A stretch of DNA of 64,000 bases from positions 62,001 through 126,000 of the forward strand of contig JAQURG010000002.1 in the NCBI GenBank assembly GCA_028715725.1. Direction: 5' to 3'. This stretch comes from Methylococcales bacterium (GTDB taxonomy: Bacteria > Pseudomonadota > Gammaproteobacteria > Methylococcales > Methylomonadaceae). Of this stretch, positions 46,847 through 55,777 are shown piece by piece. The position numbers and the translations under genes were made by a program. Below the pieces are notes generated by a model. It made no database searches. It saw nothing but the letters and a program-made list of their open reading frames with translations, and had not been told where the DNA came from. Each line of letters opens with the position of its first letter. The stretch's first letter is position 1.

Positions 46847-46922
46847 GAACGATAACCTCCATTTTTCTGGCATCATATTATATGAGAATCTGTAGCGGCC
46901 AATAATTATTCAATACTACAGG

Positions 46923-47534
46923 TTAAGGCAACTCTCTGGCTTTAACCAGATATGTCAAACTCCGTAATGCCTGGCCTCTATGGCTTAATGAGTTTTTAAC
47001 GGAGGCAGGTAATTCAGCCGATGAGCAATGATGATCGGACACCCAAAAGACCGGATCATAACCGAAGCCATTTTCTCCGATTGGCTGATGTAAAATCCTG
47101 CCTTCCCAAACGCCTTGCGCAATCACCGGAAAAGGATCCTTAGCATGCGCCATAAAAACCATAACGCAAATAAATCGAGCCCTTCGCTGATTTTCCGGAA
47201 CATTTTCAAGCTCACGCAGCAATTTATAAACATTGTCCCGATCGCTGGCGCCGATACCCGCATATCGTGCAGAAGTTACGCCCGGTGCGCCGTTTAAAGC
47301 ATCGACTACCAGACCGGAATCATCGGCTATAGACGGTAAGTTACTGTGCAATGCTGCGTTTCTGGCCTTGATAATGGCGTTTTCCACAAAAGTGCCGCCG
47401 GTTTCATCAGCGTCCGTAATATTAAATTCCGACTGGGGAATAATCAGATGTTCGGCAAGAATCGCCTGAATTTCCCTGATCTTGCCTGGATTGCTGCTGG
47501 CTAAAACGATTTGTTGCGATGGTGAAAAGGTCAT
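46923..47534 (-). CDS. rdgB: RdgB/HAM1 non-canonical purine NTP pyrophosphatase
   Basis: A 203-residue cytosolic enzyme hydrolysing dITP, ITP and XTP to monophosphates, keeping deaminated purines out of DNA. The opening LASSNPGKIREIQAIL, the metal region PSIADDSGLVVDALNGAPGV with YAG, and GFGYDPVFWV towards the C-terminus are family motifs. Another hypoxanthine-removing enzyme (deoxyinosine glycosylase) is encoded at 13 kb, so both cleansing and repair routes are present. It lies downstream of rph, a common pairing. Confidence 0.96.
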   Translation of the reverse strand: MTFSPSQQIVLASSNPGKIREIQAILAEHLIIPQSEFNITDADETGGTFVENAIIKARNAALHSNLPSIADDSGLVVDALNGAPGVTSARYAGIGASDRDNVYKLLRELENVPENQRRARFICVMVFMAHAKDPFPVIAQGVWEGRILHQPIGENGFGYDPVFWVSDHHCSSAELPASVKNSLSHRGQALRSLTYLVKARELP

Positions 47535-47631
47535 GTAAAAATTTTCAAGTTTCGATGGCAGGAGCGGCGCTCCTACGTATGAGTTCCGTTATCTATTAAG
47601 CGTATTTTAAAAAAATGAGTTAGCAAGCGCT

Positions 47632-48354
47632 TCATAAATATGTATCCAGCGCTTCCTGCTGTTTTTGCAATAATTGCTTAATGCCCGAACTTGCCAGTTC
47701 CAGCATCGCGCCCAGCTCTTCTTTCCTGAATGCGTGACCCTCAGCCGTGCCTTGAATTTCAATAAATGCTGCGGCATCATTCATTACCACATTCATATCG
47801 GTTTCGGCGCTGCTGTCTTCGGCGTAATCCAGGTCCAGCACAGGTACGCCGTTATAAATTCCCACGGATACTGAAGCCACCTGTCCATACAATGGGCTGA
47901 TTTTTATCAGTTTACGTTTGAGCATTTTTTCTACCGCCAACGACAAGGCGACAAAACCACCGGTAATGGATGCCGTACGCGTACCGCCGTCGGCCTGTAT
48001 CACATCGCAGTCAATGGTCACGGTATGTTCGCCCAGCGCCTTCAAATCGACAGCGGCACGCAACGAACGGCCTATTAAACGCTGAATTTCCAGAGTGCGG
48101 CCGCCCTGTTTGCCATAAGCCGCTTCACGTCCCATGCGGCTATGCGTTGAACGCGGCAGCATTCCGTATTCTGCGGTAATCCAGCCTTCCCCTTTGCCTT
48201 TTAAAAAACGGGGCACAGTCTTATCAACGCTGGCGGTACAAAGCACCCGGGTGTCGCCAAATTCAACCAGTACAGAGCCTTCCGCATGTTTGGTATAACC
48301 GCAGGTAAATTTTATATCTCTTAGCTGATCAGGCTGTCGTCCACTAGGTCTCAT
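47632..48354 (-). CDS. rph: Ribonuclease PH
   Basis: A 240-residue phosphorolytic 3'-exoribonuclease trimming tRNA 3' ends. It begins [14 protein letters not shown] with the canonical family start, and carries [57 protein letters not shown] and [18 protein letters not shown]. Unlike the E. coli K-12 copy, it is intact. It is transcribed leftward with rdgB downstream and is divergent from yicC. Confidence 0.97.
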   Translation of the reverse strand: MRPSGRQPDQLRDIKFTCGYTKHAEGSVLVEFGDTRVLCTASVDKTVPRFLKGKGEGWITAEYGMLPRSTHSRMGREAAYGKQGGRTLEIQRLIGRSLRAAVDLKALGEHTVTIDCDVIQADGGTRTASITGGFVALSLAVEKMLKRKLIKISPLYGQVASVSVGIYNGVPVLDLDYAEDSSAETDMNVVMNDAAAFIEIQGTAEGHAFRKEELGAMLELASSGIKQLLQKQQEALDTYL

Positions 48355-48624
48355 TGTGTGTTCCGGTAAAAAATAAACCTCACAGTATACCTTAACTGTC
48401 GGCTCTCCGGTTTCAATTTATGGCTCAGAAGCACGTAGCTGATTCAAGAGAGATATAGAATGAAATGGAGCATCATTGAAGCCAAAGTGAAAAAATTTCA
48501 CTTGCCGTAAACAATCGGTAAATTATGCCTTGATTCCCGTTTTCCATACAAATGTGCAAGATGCAAGGTATGGGTTTAGAATGGGGTGTTTCAATCCCTA
48601 TCTTTAAACCTTCACAGGCGCGCA

Positions 48625-49491
48625 ATGATAAGAAGTATGACGGCTTATGCCTGTAATGAGGCAGATATTGGCCACATGACCCTAAACTGTGAATTGCGTT
48701 CAGTCAATCACCGTTACTGTGATATCAGCCTGAAACTGCCTGACCGCCTGAGGTTTATTGAAGCCGATCTGCGCTCAACGATTGCAGCAAGAATTAACCG
48801 CGGCAAGATTGAATGTTCTTTGAGTTATAAAAAGCAGGCTAAAGCCGGACAAGACTTTAATGTTAATATCGATGCCGTAACTGCATTGCTTGCAGCCACT
48901 GATCAAATTGAAGAACATATGCTGGCTCCGTTGTCGTTTTCAGCATTGGATATATTGGCCTTCCCCGGCATTCAGCAAGAACCGGAGGCTGACAAAACCC
49001 ATCTTAATGAAGAAATTACTCGTCTGGTTAAACTTGCGCTTGCGCAATTACTGGAAGTTCGTGAGCGTGAAGGTGCGCAACTGAAGGTTTTGATCGAGGA
49101 ACGCTGTTTAAAAATGCAGGGTTTTATCATGTCGGCCGGCCGGCGCATGCCCGAAGTTCTATTGCTGATCCGCAATAAACTCAAAGATAGAATTACCGAA
49201 CTGGTCGCGCAACCGGATTTTGACCGTCTGGAGCAGGAACTGGTCATCCTGGCTCAAAAACTCGATATTACTGAAGAGCTGGATCGGCTGGAGACCCATA
49301 CTACTGAAGTGTTAAGGGTGCTTAACCAAAAAGAACCCGTAGGCAGGCGGCTGGATTTTTTAATGCAGGAGTTAAATCGTGAAGCCAATACCCTGGGTTC
49401 AAAATCAACCGACAAGGAAATGACGCAAATAGCTATTGAACTTAAAGTGCTGATTGAACAAATGCGCGAACAGATACAAAATATAGAGTGA
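48625..49491 (+). CDS. yicC: YicC family endoribonuclease
   Basis: A 288-residue protein of the YicC/YloC family of RNases, linked to sRNA turnover. The start is set at MIRSMTAYACNEADIGHMTL because the family opens with this motif; an upstream ATG (48586) adds 13 unlikely residues. The C-terminal DUF1732 region (REANTLGSKSTDKEMTQIAI) is full length. Its last codons (QIQNIE) form the left attachment site of an integrative element, which therefore supplies part of the 3' end of this gene. It is divergent from rph. Confidence 0.95.
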   Translation: MIRSMTAYACNEADIGHMTLNCELRSVNHRYCDISLKLPDRLRFIEADLRSTIAARINRGKIECSLSYKKQAKAGQDFNVNIDAVTALLAATDQIEEHMLAPLSFSALDILAFPGIQQEPEADKTHLNEEITRLVKLALAQLLEVREREGAQLKVLIEERCLKMQGFIMSAGRRMPEVLLLIRNKLKDRITELVAQPDFDRLEQELVILAQKLDITEELDRLETHTTEVLRVLNQKEPVGRRLDFLMQELNREANTLGSKSTDKEMTQIAIELKVLIEQMREQIQNIE

Positions 49492-49506
49492 TGTTTCAGA
49501 CTGTCT
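49470..49506 (+). repeat. attL, left attachment site
   Basis: The core ACAGATACAAAATAT is identical in attR. Across 37 bases 32 match (mismatches are all single). The core codes for the QIQNI of yicC and runs into the TGA at 49489-49491. Confidence 0.88.
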
Positions 49507-49529
49507 CAGTCAATCCCAATACCCAGTTT

Positions 49530-49550
49530 AAGCCGCGTAAATAGCGGCTT
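49530..49550 (+). terminator. Terminator supplied at attL behind yicC
   Basis: AAGCCGC-GTAAATA-GCGGCTT forms a 7-bp hairpin with a T-rich tail, 38 bases after the yicC stop. A similar but different hairpin lies at the same distance after attR. The element therefore replaces the yicC terminator it displaced. Confidence 0.7.
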
Positions 49551-49598
49551 TCTTGTTTCTATCAGTTGCAGACAATCCCACAAAAGCGCACAATAGAC

Positions 49599-49617
49599 GG
49601 GCACCAGTGAGGGCACC
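49599..49617 (+). promoter_or_regulatory. Left pair of integrase arm-type sites
   Basis: Two GGGCACC motifs (49599 and 49611) are spaced 12 bases apart; an inverted copy GGTGCCC is at 49644-49650, 16 bases before the integrase ATG. The same GGGCACC-N5-GGGCACC pair occurs near the right end. Confidence 0.6.
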
Positions 49618-49666
49618 ATTAATAAAAATATGCCCTTTTTAGTGGTGCCCACCCCTGGAGAACGAT

Positions 49667-50929
49667 ATGAGCGGATTAGAAGATAGGCAAATAAAAGGCT
49701 GGATCAAAAACAGAGAGCACTTTGAGCAAAGAGGCGATATCGGCGGCCTCTTTCTTTGTTTTCGTGAGAATATGTCCGTACCCGTTTGGAAGTTTCGCTA
49801 TCGCCTGGCGGGCACCCGTTCGGTTATGACGCTTGGCAGTTACTCCACCCTATCACTTGCGGAAGCGCGAAAACAGGCTAAGGAATTACGAGCCAGAGTA
49901 TCATTAGGTTATGACGTAGCAGCTGAAAAGCAGAAACGCAAAACAGAGGCAAGCAATAAGAAAGAGACTAAAAAAAACGCTTTTACAGCCGGTCAACTGG
50001 CTGATGAATATTTCAACAAAAACATACTTGGCCGTTGGAAACATCCCAATATTGTTAGATCGAGAATCGAGCGGGACATTAAGCCCAGTATCGGAAAGAT
50101 TCCAGTTGATGAAGTAAAGCCGATGCACATAGCCAAGATGCTGGAAAGCATTGTTGATCGTGGAGCTCCAACCACTGCCAATAACGTGTTGCGCTGGACA
50201 AAGCGCATGTTCGATTTTGCCATTAAGCGTCATATAGTCCAGTTTAACCCGGCTTCTGCGTTTGATTTATCCGATGCCGGGGGTGAAGAAAAAGCGCGGG
50301 AACGGGCTTTATCGCGTGATGAATTGGTGACACTGTTCGAGGCGATGCGTAAAACCAAGGGCTTTTCATCCATCAATATGTTAACTATTAGCCTATTGTT
50401 AATGCTCGGAATTAGAAAAAGCGAGCTTGTTACTGCCAAAATATCAGCTTTCGACCTTGATAATGGCACATGGAAGCTAAGCGCAGCCGATACCAAGACA
50501 AAAGCGGAAATTATTATTCCTTTACCCAAACAGGCTATTGAGGCATTACGGGATTTAATCAGGCTTGCGGATGGCAATGATTACCTATTGCCGGCGCGGC
50601 AATATCAGGATAGACGCTTGCCGCATATCCACGAAAATACATTGAATGTAGCGCTTTCCAAAGTTAAAGCCAATATGCCTGGCATTGAGCCTTTCACCAT
50701 TCATGACTTTAGACGGACAGCTCGAACACACTTGGCGGCGCTTGGTGTTGATTCGCATATAGCCGAACGATGCCTTAACCATAAGCTTAAGGGCATTGAA
50801 GGAATTTATAACCGGCATGACTACTTTGAAGAGCGTAAAGCCGCATTGCAAAAGCTGGCCAACTTCCTTGAAGCTTGCGAAACCGGCAAAGGCTGGAACG
50901 TAGTACCACTACATAGAAAGCAAGTATGA
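49667..50929 (+). CDS. Tyrosine-type integrase (P4-like, DUF4102 N-terminus)
   Basis: A 420-residue integrase. The N-terminal DUF4102-type arm-binding domain (about 1-90, SVMTLGSYSTLSLAEARKQA) is followed by a core-binding helical domain (about 105-200) and a catalytic domain. Catalytic residues appear as Arg in MLGIRKSELV, His/Arg in HDFRRTARTHLA, His in CLNHKLKG and the nucleophile Tyr in GIYNRHDY. GGAG precedes the ATG. It lies 160 bases inside attL and would catalyse integration into yicC. Confidence 0.95.
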   Translation: MSGLEDRQIKGWIKNREHFEQRGDIGGLFLCFRENMSVPVWKFRYRLAGTRSVMTLGSYSTLSLAEARKQAKELRARVSLGYDVAAEKQKRKTEASNKKETKKNAFTAGQLADEYFNKNILGRWKHPNIVRSRIERDIKPSIGKIPVDEVKPMHIAKMLESIVDRGAPTTANNVLRWTKRMFDFAIKRHIVQFNPASAFDLSDAGGEEKARERALSRDELVTLFEAMRKTKGFSSINMLTISLLLMLGIRKSELVTAKISAFDLDNGTWKLSAADTKTKAEIIIPLPKQAIEALRDLIRLADGNDYLLPARQYQDRRLPHIHENTLNVALSKVKANMPGIEPFTIHDFRRTARTHLAALGVDSHIAERCLNHKLKGIEGIYNRHDYFEERKAALQKLANFLEACETGKGWNVVPLHRKQV

Positions 50930-51126
50930 TTTTCTTATATCACTGTTTTAATAATAAGAATTTTTATCATTAGACGGGGCCCCTGGCAGTTTGAAAGTCA
51001 CGTACGAGTCAAACGAGGCGCGCTTTTTTTGAGTTTTTGGAAACTCTATAGGTCTCGGCAGCAGGTTAATAAGCCATTGTTTTATAATGTTTTATAGACT
51101 TATACCTGTCGGTTATTAAAAATCAG

Positions 51127-51191
51127 TATAATTCAAATTAACCGGATAGTTCGACGGAACAACAAGCGGGAGTCGTTACCCGCTTCCGGTT
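51127..51191 (+). promoter_or_regulatory. Putative promoter and leader hairpin of the replication genes
   Basis: The 302-base gap after the integrase holds TATAAT at 51127-51132. A nested hairpin follows (AACCGGA with TCCGGTT, and AAGCGGG with CCCGCTT, 51140-51191). The downstream gene starts at 51232. The promoter call rests on the -10 alone. Confidence 0.4.
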
Positions 51192-51231
51192 ATCCCAACC
51201 CAACGCATTGAACACTTAACGAGGTGTTATT

Positions 51232-51687
51232 TTGACTGAAATTCCATATGACTATGTAGGCAGAGTTCCTCTGAATGACTTTGGCGTGTACAAAGGTTTG
51301 TATTGGCATGAAAGACTAGCAATCAACGATTATATGCTACGCAATGACAAAGAACCATTGAATCAAATTATTGAAAACGCCAATATGTCTAAAGGCATGG
51401 AGCGCTTTATTGTGGATATGATTGCTGGCAGGATAAAGCGCCCGGCAAGCACGAAGGCTACAACTTTATTTTTTGATATAGAAATTTCCAAGGAAATAAA
51501 AAAAATCAGGGATGAAAACCCAAAAATGACACAAAAGGCGGCGGCAGACATAATTGCAGCTCAAATCTGTCGACCTACTGATAGCGTTTGTAGAATGGAC
51601 AACCGAGGTAAACGGTATCGCCAAGAGAACCAGGAACATTTTTTAAAGTATATGATCGAGAATTACCACCCAAAGCAGGAAAAATGA
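51232..51687 (+). CDS. Unrecognised element-encoded protein, TTG start
   Basis: A 151-residue protein of no family known to me. The start codon is TTG at 51232, behind GAGGTG six bases upstream; no ATG in frame fits. It is charged and helical without TM segments. It contains RFIVDMIAGRIKRPASTKAT, ISKEIKKIRDENPKMTQKAA and DSVCRMDNRGKRYRQENQEH, the last resembling a regulator tail. As the first gene after the integrase it could control copy number or excision. No evidence decides this. Confidence 0.55.
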   Translation: MTEIPYDYVGRVPLNDFGVYKGLYWHERLAINDYMLRNDKEPLNQIIENANMSKGMERFIVDMIAGRIKRPASTKATTLFFDIEISKEIKKIRDENPKMTQKAAADIIAAQICRPTDSVCRMDNRGKRYRQENQEHFLKYMIENYHPKQEK

Positions 51688-51857
51688 CCCGACGAATATT
51701 TCCGCTAACATTCTGTTTCTCACGATAGCATTTCTTATATTTGTCAATGGAAAATCCGAATTCTCTTTTTCCATAGTCAAGCCAGACTACTAATTTAACA
51801 ATGTAGCCATTCCCAACGCATACCGCAGCGGGGCGTACCTTTTCAGGAAAGCACAAG

Positions 51858-52154
51858 ATGGCAACAAACGTTTTACCAAAAATCAATCAACTACTACGAC
51901 TACCTGTTGTTAAGCAGGTTACCGGATACTCCGGTACGACTATTTATCGCAATATTCAAAAAGGCCTTTTTGTACGAGCTGTAAAAATCGGCGGTGATAG
52001 AAGCGCCTGGCCAGAAAACGAAATCGATGCGCTTAATAGAGCCCGAATTGCTGGGAAATCGGATAATGAAATTCGTGAACTTGTTGTTGCGCTCGAAGCG
52101 GCGCGGCAAAACGACCAAGTTACTGAGGGCAATAAAATCAAGGGGGCGAAATGA
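51858..52154 (+). CDS. alpA: AlpA family regulator
   Basis: A 98-residue DNA-binding protein of the AlpA/phage regulatory family: LLRLPVVKQVTGYSGTTIYR is a typical winged-helix start followed by AVKIGGDRSAWPENEIDAL. AlpA proteins act as excisionase-like activators of integrase genes in P4-like elements and prophages. Its stop overlaps the Toprim gene ATG by four bases, so the genes are coupled. A 170-base gap precedes it. Confidence 0.88.
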   Translation: MATNVLPKINQLLRLPVVKQVTGYSGTTIYRNIQKGLFVRAVKIGGDRSAWPENEIDALNRARIAGKSDNEIRELVVALEAARQNDQVTEGNKIKGAK

Positions 52155-53068
52155 GATTCGCCACCCGGACGACGAATCCGGGCAGCAAGAACGAAATACA
52201 GCAGTGCAATTATAACACCAGCGATGCGGCTGAACAATTCAGGTTATCCGTAATAACTACCCTTGGCGAAGGTGTTGATGTTGAGCTTCAATTCATTATT
52301 GCTGATAGAAAGATTCACCGCTTCAAAATAAATGGCAAGCTGGATGGCTGGTACATCTTCCACGCTGATGGACGTGCAGCCGGGAGATTCGGAGACTGGA
52401 GACAAGATATAAAGCAGAACTGGAAAGCATCCGGTAACTTTATACCCTTATCAGAATTTCAGCGGCAAGCATTTAAAGCAAAATGCCAACAAGAGGCAGC
52501 ACAGAGGCAACGTAAAGAAACCGCCAAGCATGAAGCAGCAGCGAAGAAAGCAGCCTATATCTGGAACCATGCCACTTATGCCACCACCCAGCACCCCTAT
52601 TTAATCAGAAAGAGGATTGACCCTCATGGCGCAAAGCTGGGCCGGGGCAATACGCTAATCATTCCCCAATATAACGCAGCCGGAGAGCTGGTTAACCTGC
52701 AATTTATCAGCGAGGACGGCGGCAAACGGTTCTTATCCGGAGGCCAAAAGAAAGGCTGTTTTCTCACCCTGGGAGAAGTCACAGAAAAGATTTTGATAGC
52801 TGAGGGATTCGCTACCGGCGCAAGCCTGTTTGAGGATAGCGGCCATCATACCGTTATTGCTTTTGATAAAGGCAACCTTGAACCAGTTGCCAAGGTAATC
52901 AGGCAATTACATCCCAATGCTCAAATCATAATTTGTGGCGATAACGACTTATCAGGCGTAGGCCAGAAAGCAGCTAGAGAGGCAGCGTTAGCTTGTGGCG
53001 GCAAATACATCCTACCGCCAATAGAAGGTATGGATTGGAACGATTATTTAACTATGGAGCGTGTTTAA
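52151..53068 (+). CDS. Toprim-domain primase-like replication protein
   Basis: A 305-residue protein. The N-terminal part (about 1-130, FKINGKLDGWYIFHADGRAA) is a primase-associated region; a Toprim domain occupies about 205-300. Toprim motifs are the glutamate in ILIAEGFATGASLF and the DxD-like IIICGDNDLSGVGQKAAREA. The order Toprim primase then ATPase, coupled by a one-base overlap with the downstream gene, matches replication modules of integrative elements and P4-like satellites. It probably primes element replication after excision. Confidence 0.85.
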   Translation: MRFATRTTNPGSKNEIQQCNYNTSDAAEQFRLSVITTLGEGVDVELQFIIADRKIHRFKINGKLDGWYIFHADGRAAGRFGDWRQDIKQNWKASGNFIPLSEFQRQAFKAKCQQEAAQRQRKETAKHEAAAKKAAYIWNHATYATTQHPYLIRKRIDPHGAKLGRGNTLIIPQYNAAGELVNLQFISEDGGKRFLSGGQKKGCFLTLGEVTEKILIAEGFATGASLFEDSGHHTVIAFDKGNLEPVAKVIRQLHPNAQIIICGDNDLSGVGQKAAREAALACGGKYILPPIEGMDWNDYLTMERV

Positions 53069-54951
53069 TGAAAGCTTTCATTGAAAACGCTGAACTGGAT
53101 GATGATAAATTTTTCTTTGGTGACCAAAATCTTCAACACAACGTTCACAATGTTCACCATGTTCACCCATTGGATTTATCGCAAGCGGTAGATGCCGGGC
53201 AAGAAGCGATAGACGCGGCAAAACGGGTTATTGATTCCGCCCTGGAGCAATGCAAAGACAACCCGGCTATTTTGGGCGGTGCTGAGTTTATCGACGCATA
53301 CAAGATAATATCGAGCAACCCGGCGTTAAAGTTTAAGTACCGCGCCGAAATTAAAAAAAGAAAACCCCCCGGCGTACCGATGGCGGATATTGACGCGATG
53401 GCGACAACGCAAACAGGCGAAGGAGATCGGCAAGATTCAACGGCAGCGGAGTTAATCGAGCTGGTGACCAATGCCGGGGAATTGCATTATGACCCTCAAG
53501 CCGATAAAAGCTTTGTGTCAGTTGATATAGATGTCGTTATTCACACGATGCAGATCGGCAGCAAACCGTTTATAGACTGGCTGAGTTATGAATACTACAG
53601 CAGCACCAAAACAGATGGCGGCTTTGGCAAGTCTGCAAGCGAATCCGCTATTAAGCAAGCCAGTTTTGCCTTATCTGGTATCGCCAAGCATGATGGCGAT
53701 AGGGGGCGTGTATTTTTGCGGGTAGCCGATTATAACGGATGCCATTATCTTTTCATTGGCGATGAACAGCGGCAGGTTATCGAGGTATCGCCTACCGGCT
53801 GGAGGGTGCTTAAAGTTGCGCCGGTTAAATTCTGGGCACCCGGTTCAATGCAAGCGTTACCGATACCGCATCCAAATGGCGACCTATCCCGGTTATGGGA
53901 TTTTATCAATATTCCGGAGCGTGACAGGCCATTAGTTTTGGCGTGGATACTGGAAGCATTAAGAGCTGAAACCCCTAAACCCATATTGGCGCTAAATGGA
54001 ACCCAAGGCAGCGCAAAATCATCAACACAAGACAAGATAAGGCAGTTGACCGATAACAATTCGGTAAATCTACGCGCCGCGCCGAAATCTATCGAGGATG
54101 TTTTTGTTGGTGCTGGCTGTAACTGGCTGGTAAGTTTTGAGAATTTATCCCACCTAACCCCGGCAATGCAGGATGCTTTATGTACGCTGGCTACCGGGGG
54201 CGGTTTCGCTGCAAGGACGCTTCACACAAACAGCGAGGAAACCATCATAGAGGTTAAGAGGCCGGTTATCATCAATTCAATTCCCAATGTAATGACGGCG
54301 CAGGATTTAACCGATAGGGCAATCAGTATTGAGTTGCCGAAGATAGCTTACAGGGAGGAGTCAGAGATTAATGCAGAATGGGAGAAGTTCAAGCCTTCTA
54401 TATTTGGCGGCTTGCTGGATTTATTTGTAAAAACATTGGGATTGATGCCCAAGGTTAAGCTTATTAATCCGCCAAGAATGGCAGACTTTACCCGTTTAGG
54501 CGAAGCGATGATGCAGGCGCAAGGCCACCCGGCCGGTACTTTTGATACGCTCTATAAAGCCAATAGAGCCGAAAGCATAGGGCGTGCGCTGGAATCTTCA
54601 CCTGTAGCGGTTGCGGTTCGGGAAATGGTTGACGCGCATAACGGCTCATCAACGTTAGTCTTTACCGGAACCATGAAGGCATTACTTGAAAAACTTGATA
54701 CCCATAAACAGGAATCCCATGCCTGGCCGAAATCCCCGCGCGGTTTGGGTGATGTGTTGCGGCGGCAGCAACCCGCATTATCTTCTTTGGGTATTGATGT
54801 TGAGATTAGCAAGCCGGGCAGGCAGGGCGTTATTGTCGAGATCAGAAAGCGTGAACATGGTGAACTATGTGAAGGTAGTTTTAAAGATTTTAGCGCCGAA
54901 AGAAAAAAACAGGATGACTCAGCGGCTTTTTATGATGCGGAGGTGTTTTAA
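53068..54951 (+). CDS. AAA-type helicase-like ATPase of the element
   Basis: A 627-residue protein. The start is set at the ATG that overlaps the previous stop (TAATG), giving MKAFIENAELDDDKFFFGDQ. The ATPase part (about 320-470) has Walker A GTQGSAKSS, a Walker-B-like LVSFENL, and a sensor-type IINSIPNVMT followed by DLTDRAI. This is a D5/P4-alpha-like helicase fold by motif order, though the family assignment is from memory. The N-terminal part contains the odd NVHNVHHVHP segment, encoded by an iteron-like repeat. The C-terminal region (about 560-627) resembles a winged-helix-like tail. Confidence 0.82.
   Translation: MKAFIENAELDDDKFFFGDQNLQHNVHNVHHVHPLDLSQAVDAGQEAIDAAKRVIDSALEQCKDNPAILGGAEFIDAYKIISSNPALKFKYRAEIKKRKPPGVPMADIDAMATTQTGEGDRQDSTAAELIELVTNAGELHYDPQADKSFVSVDIDVVIHTMQIGSKPFIDWLSYEYYSSTKTDGGFGKSASESAIKQASFALSGIAKHDGDRGRVFLRVADYNGCHYLFIGDEQRQVIEVSPTGWRVLKVAPVKFWAPGSMQALPIPHPNGDLSRLWDFINIPERDRPLVLAWILEALRAETPKPILALNGTQGSAKSSTQDKIRQLTDNNSVNLRAAPKSIEDVFVGAGCNWLVSFENLSHLTPAMQDALCTLATGGGFAARTLHTNSEETIIEVKRPVIINSIPNVMTAQDLTDRAISIELPKIAYREESEINAEWEKFKPSIFGGLLDLFVKTLGLMPKVKLINPPRMADFTRLGEAMMQAQGHPAGTFDTLYKANRAESIGRALESSPVAVAVREMVDAHNGSSTLVFTGTMKALLEKLDTHKQESHAWPKSPRGLGDVLRRQQPALSSLGIDVEISKPGRQGVIVEIRKREHGELCEGSFKDFSAERKKQDDSAAFYDAEVF
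53143..53166 (+). repeat. Iteron-like triple repeat inside the helicase gene
   Basis: GTTCAC occurs at 53143, 53152 and 53161, exactly nine bases apart, encoding VHNVHHVH. Three regularly spaced short repeats near the start of a replication gene resemble replication iterons. Confidence 0.5.
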
Positions 54952-55278
54952 ATGAGCGCACTATTAAAAATCATGGCGGCTGGCTTTGATGTGTCTATGG
55001 ATGATAACGGCGGCTTTGTAATTATCCCAGCATCAAAGCTTACCCAGCAGCAGCGGGAGTTTTTAAAGACTCATAAAGCTGAAATTATCGAAGAATTAAC
55101 CGCTGAAAACAATGCCGTTGAATGGCGCCACTATACCGAGCCTGATATCAAAAACCCGTTAACGGTAATCGGCTACACACCGGCAGGTAATCCGGTACTG
55201 GTTGCGGCGCAAGATGAAGCGCACAAAGCTTTCTTACTCAGAATGAACCCATCGCCAAAAGTAAACCAAAATGATTGA
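54952..55278 (+). CDS. Unrecognised element protein with TubC-like helical start
   Basis: A 108-residue protein whose ATG follows directly on the helicase stop. The N-terminal 50 residues (LLKIMAAGFDVSMDDNGGFV, then LTQQQREFLKTHKAEIIEEL) resemble the small docking fold seen in TubC-like domains and at ends of some primases. The rest has no recognisable family. It overlaps ssb by eight bases. It could be an adaptor between the helicase and SSB, but that is only position-based. Confidence 0.55.
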   Translation: MSALLKIMAAGFDVSMDDNGGFVIIPASKLTQQQREFLKTHKAEIIEELTAENNAVEWRHYTEPDIKNPLTVIGYTPAGNPVLVAAQDEAHKAFLLRMNPSPKVNQND

Positions 55279-55591
55279 TGCACTAATCAGCGGCAAATTG
55301 ATTCGCGACACCGAAACAAAAATCAGCAGCAAGGGGAACGCATACTGTAACTTCCTCTTGTCAGTAAGCATTGGCGAAGAATTGCCCGTTATCGTGTCTG
55401 GAATCGCCTTTAGCGAATCCGCTGAACGCATTAGTAGATTAAAGAAAGGCGATGCCTTGACCGTTACCGGAGCGTTAAAACCTTCAACCTGGAACGATAA
55501 AAGCACTGGTGAAGAGAAACACGGCTTAAGCGTTACAGTTTCATCCTGCCTAAGCACCTATGACGTGGCCAAGCGACATCCTGCAAAATGA
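55271..55591 (+). CDS. ssb: Single-stranded DNA-binding protein of the element
   Basis: A 106-residue OB-fold protein: ALISGKLIRDTETKISSKGN, FSESAERISRLKKGDALTVT and GALKPSTWNDKSTGEEKHGL follow the SSB pattern. It lacks the long acidic C-terminal tail of housekeeping SSB, so it probably does not recruit host repair proteins through that motif. It is the last gene of the replication module and is followed by a strong terminator. Confidence 0.85.
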   Translation: MIDALISGKLIRDTETKISSKGNAYCNFLLSVSIGEELPVIVSGIAFSESAERISRLKKGDALTVTGALKPSTWNDKSTGEEKHGLSVTVSSCLSTYDVAKRHPAK

Positions 55592-55616
55592 AGACAAAAT
55601 ATAACTTCATCAAACT

Positions 55617-55641
55617 AAGCCGCAATCGTTGCGGCTTTTTT
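55617..55641 (+). terminator. Terminator of the element's replication module
   Basis: AAGCCGCAA-TCG-TTGCGGCTT, a perfect 9-bp stem, is followed by a run of T (TTTTTT). It lies 26 bases after ssb. Confidence 0.9.
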
Positions 55642-55696
55642 GTGTATCCGTTTTATCAGACCGTCTTTAACTGTATCATGCAAGCACAGCAAAAAG

Positions 55697-55715
55697 GGGC
55701 ACCCAAGCGGGCACC
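55697..55715 (+). promoter_or_regulatory. Right pair of integrase arm-type sites
   Basis: Two GGGCACC motifs (55697 and 55709) again lie 12 bases apart, as on the left end. They are about 65 bases inside attR. Orientation is the same as on the left. Confidence 0.6.
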
Positions 55716-55777
55716 AGTAAATGAATACCATTAATACAATTATATTAAAATCAATACCCTATATCTACATTGTACAT

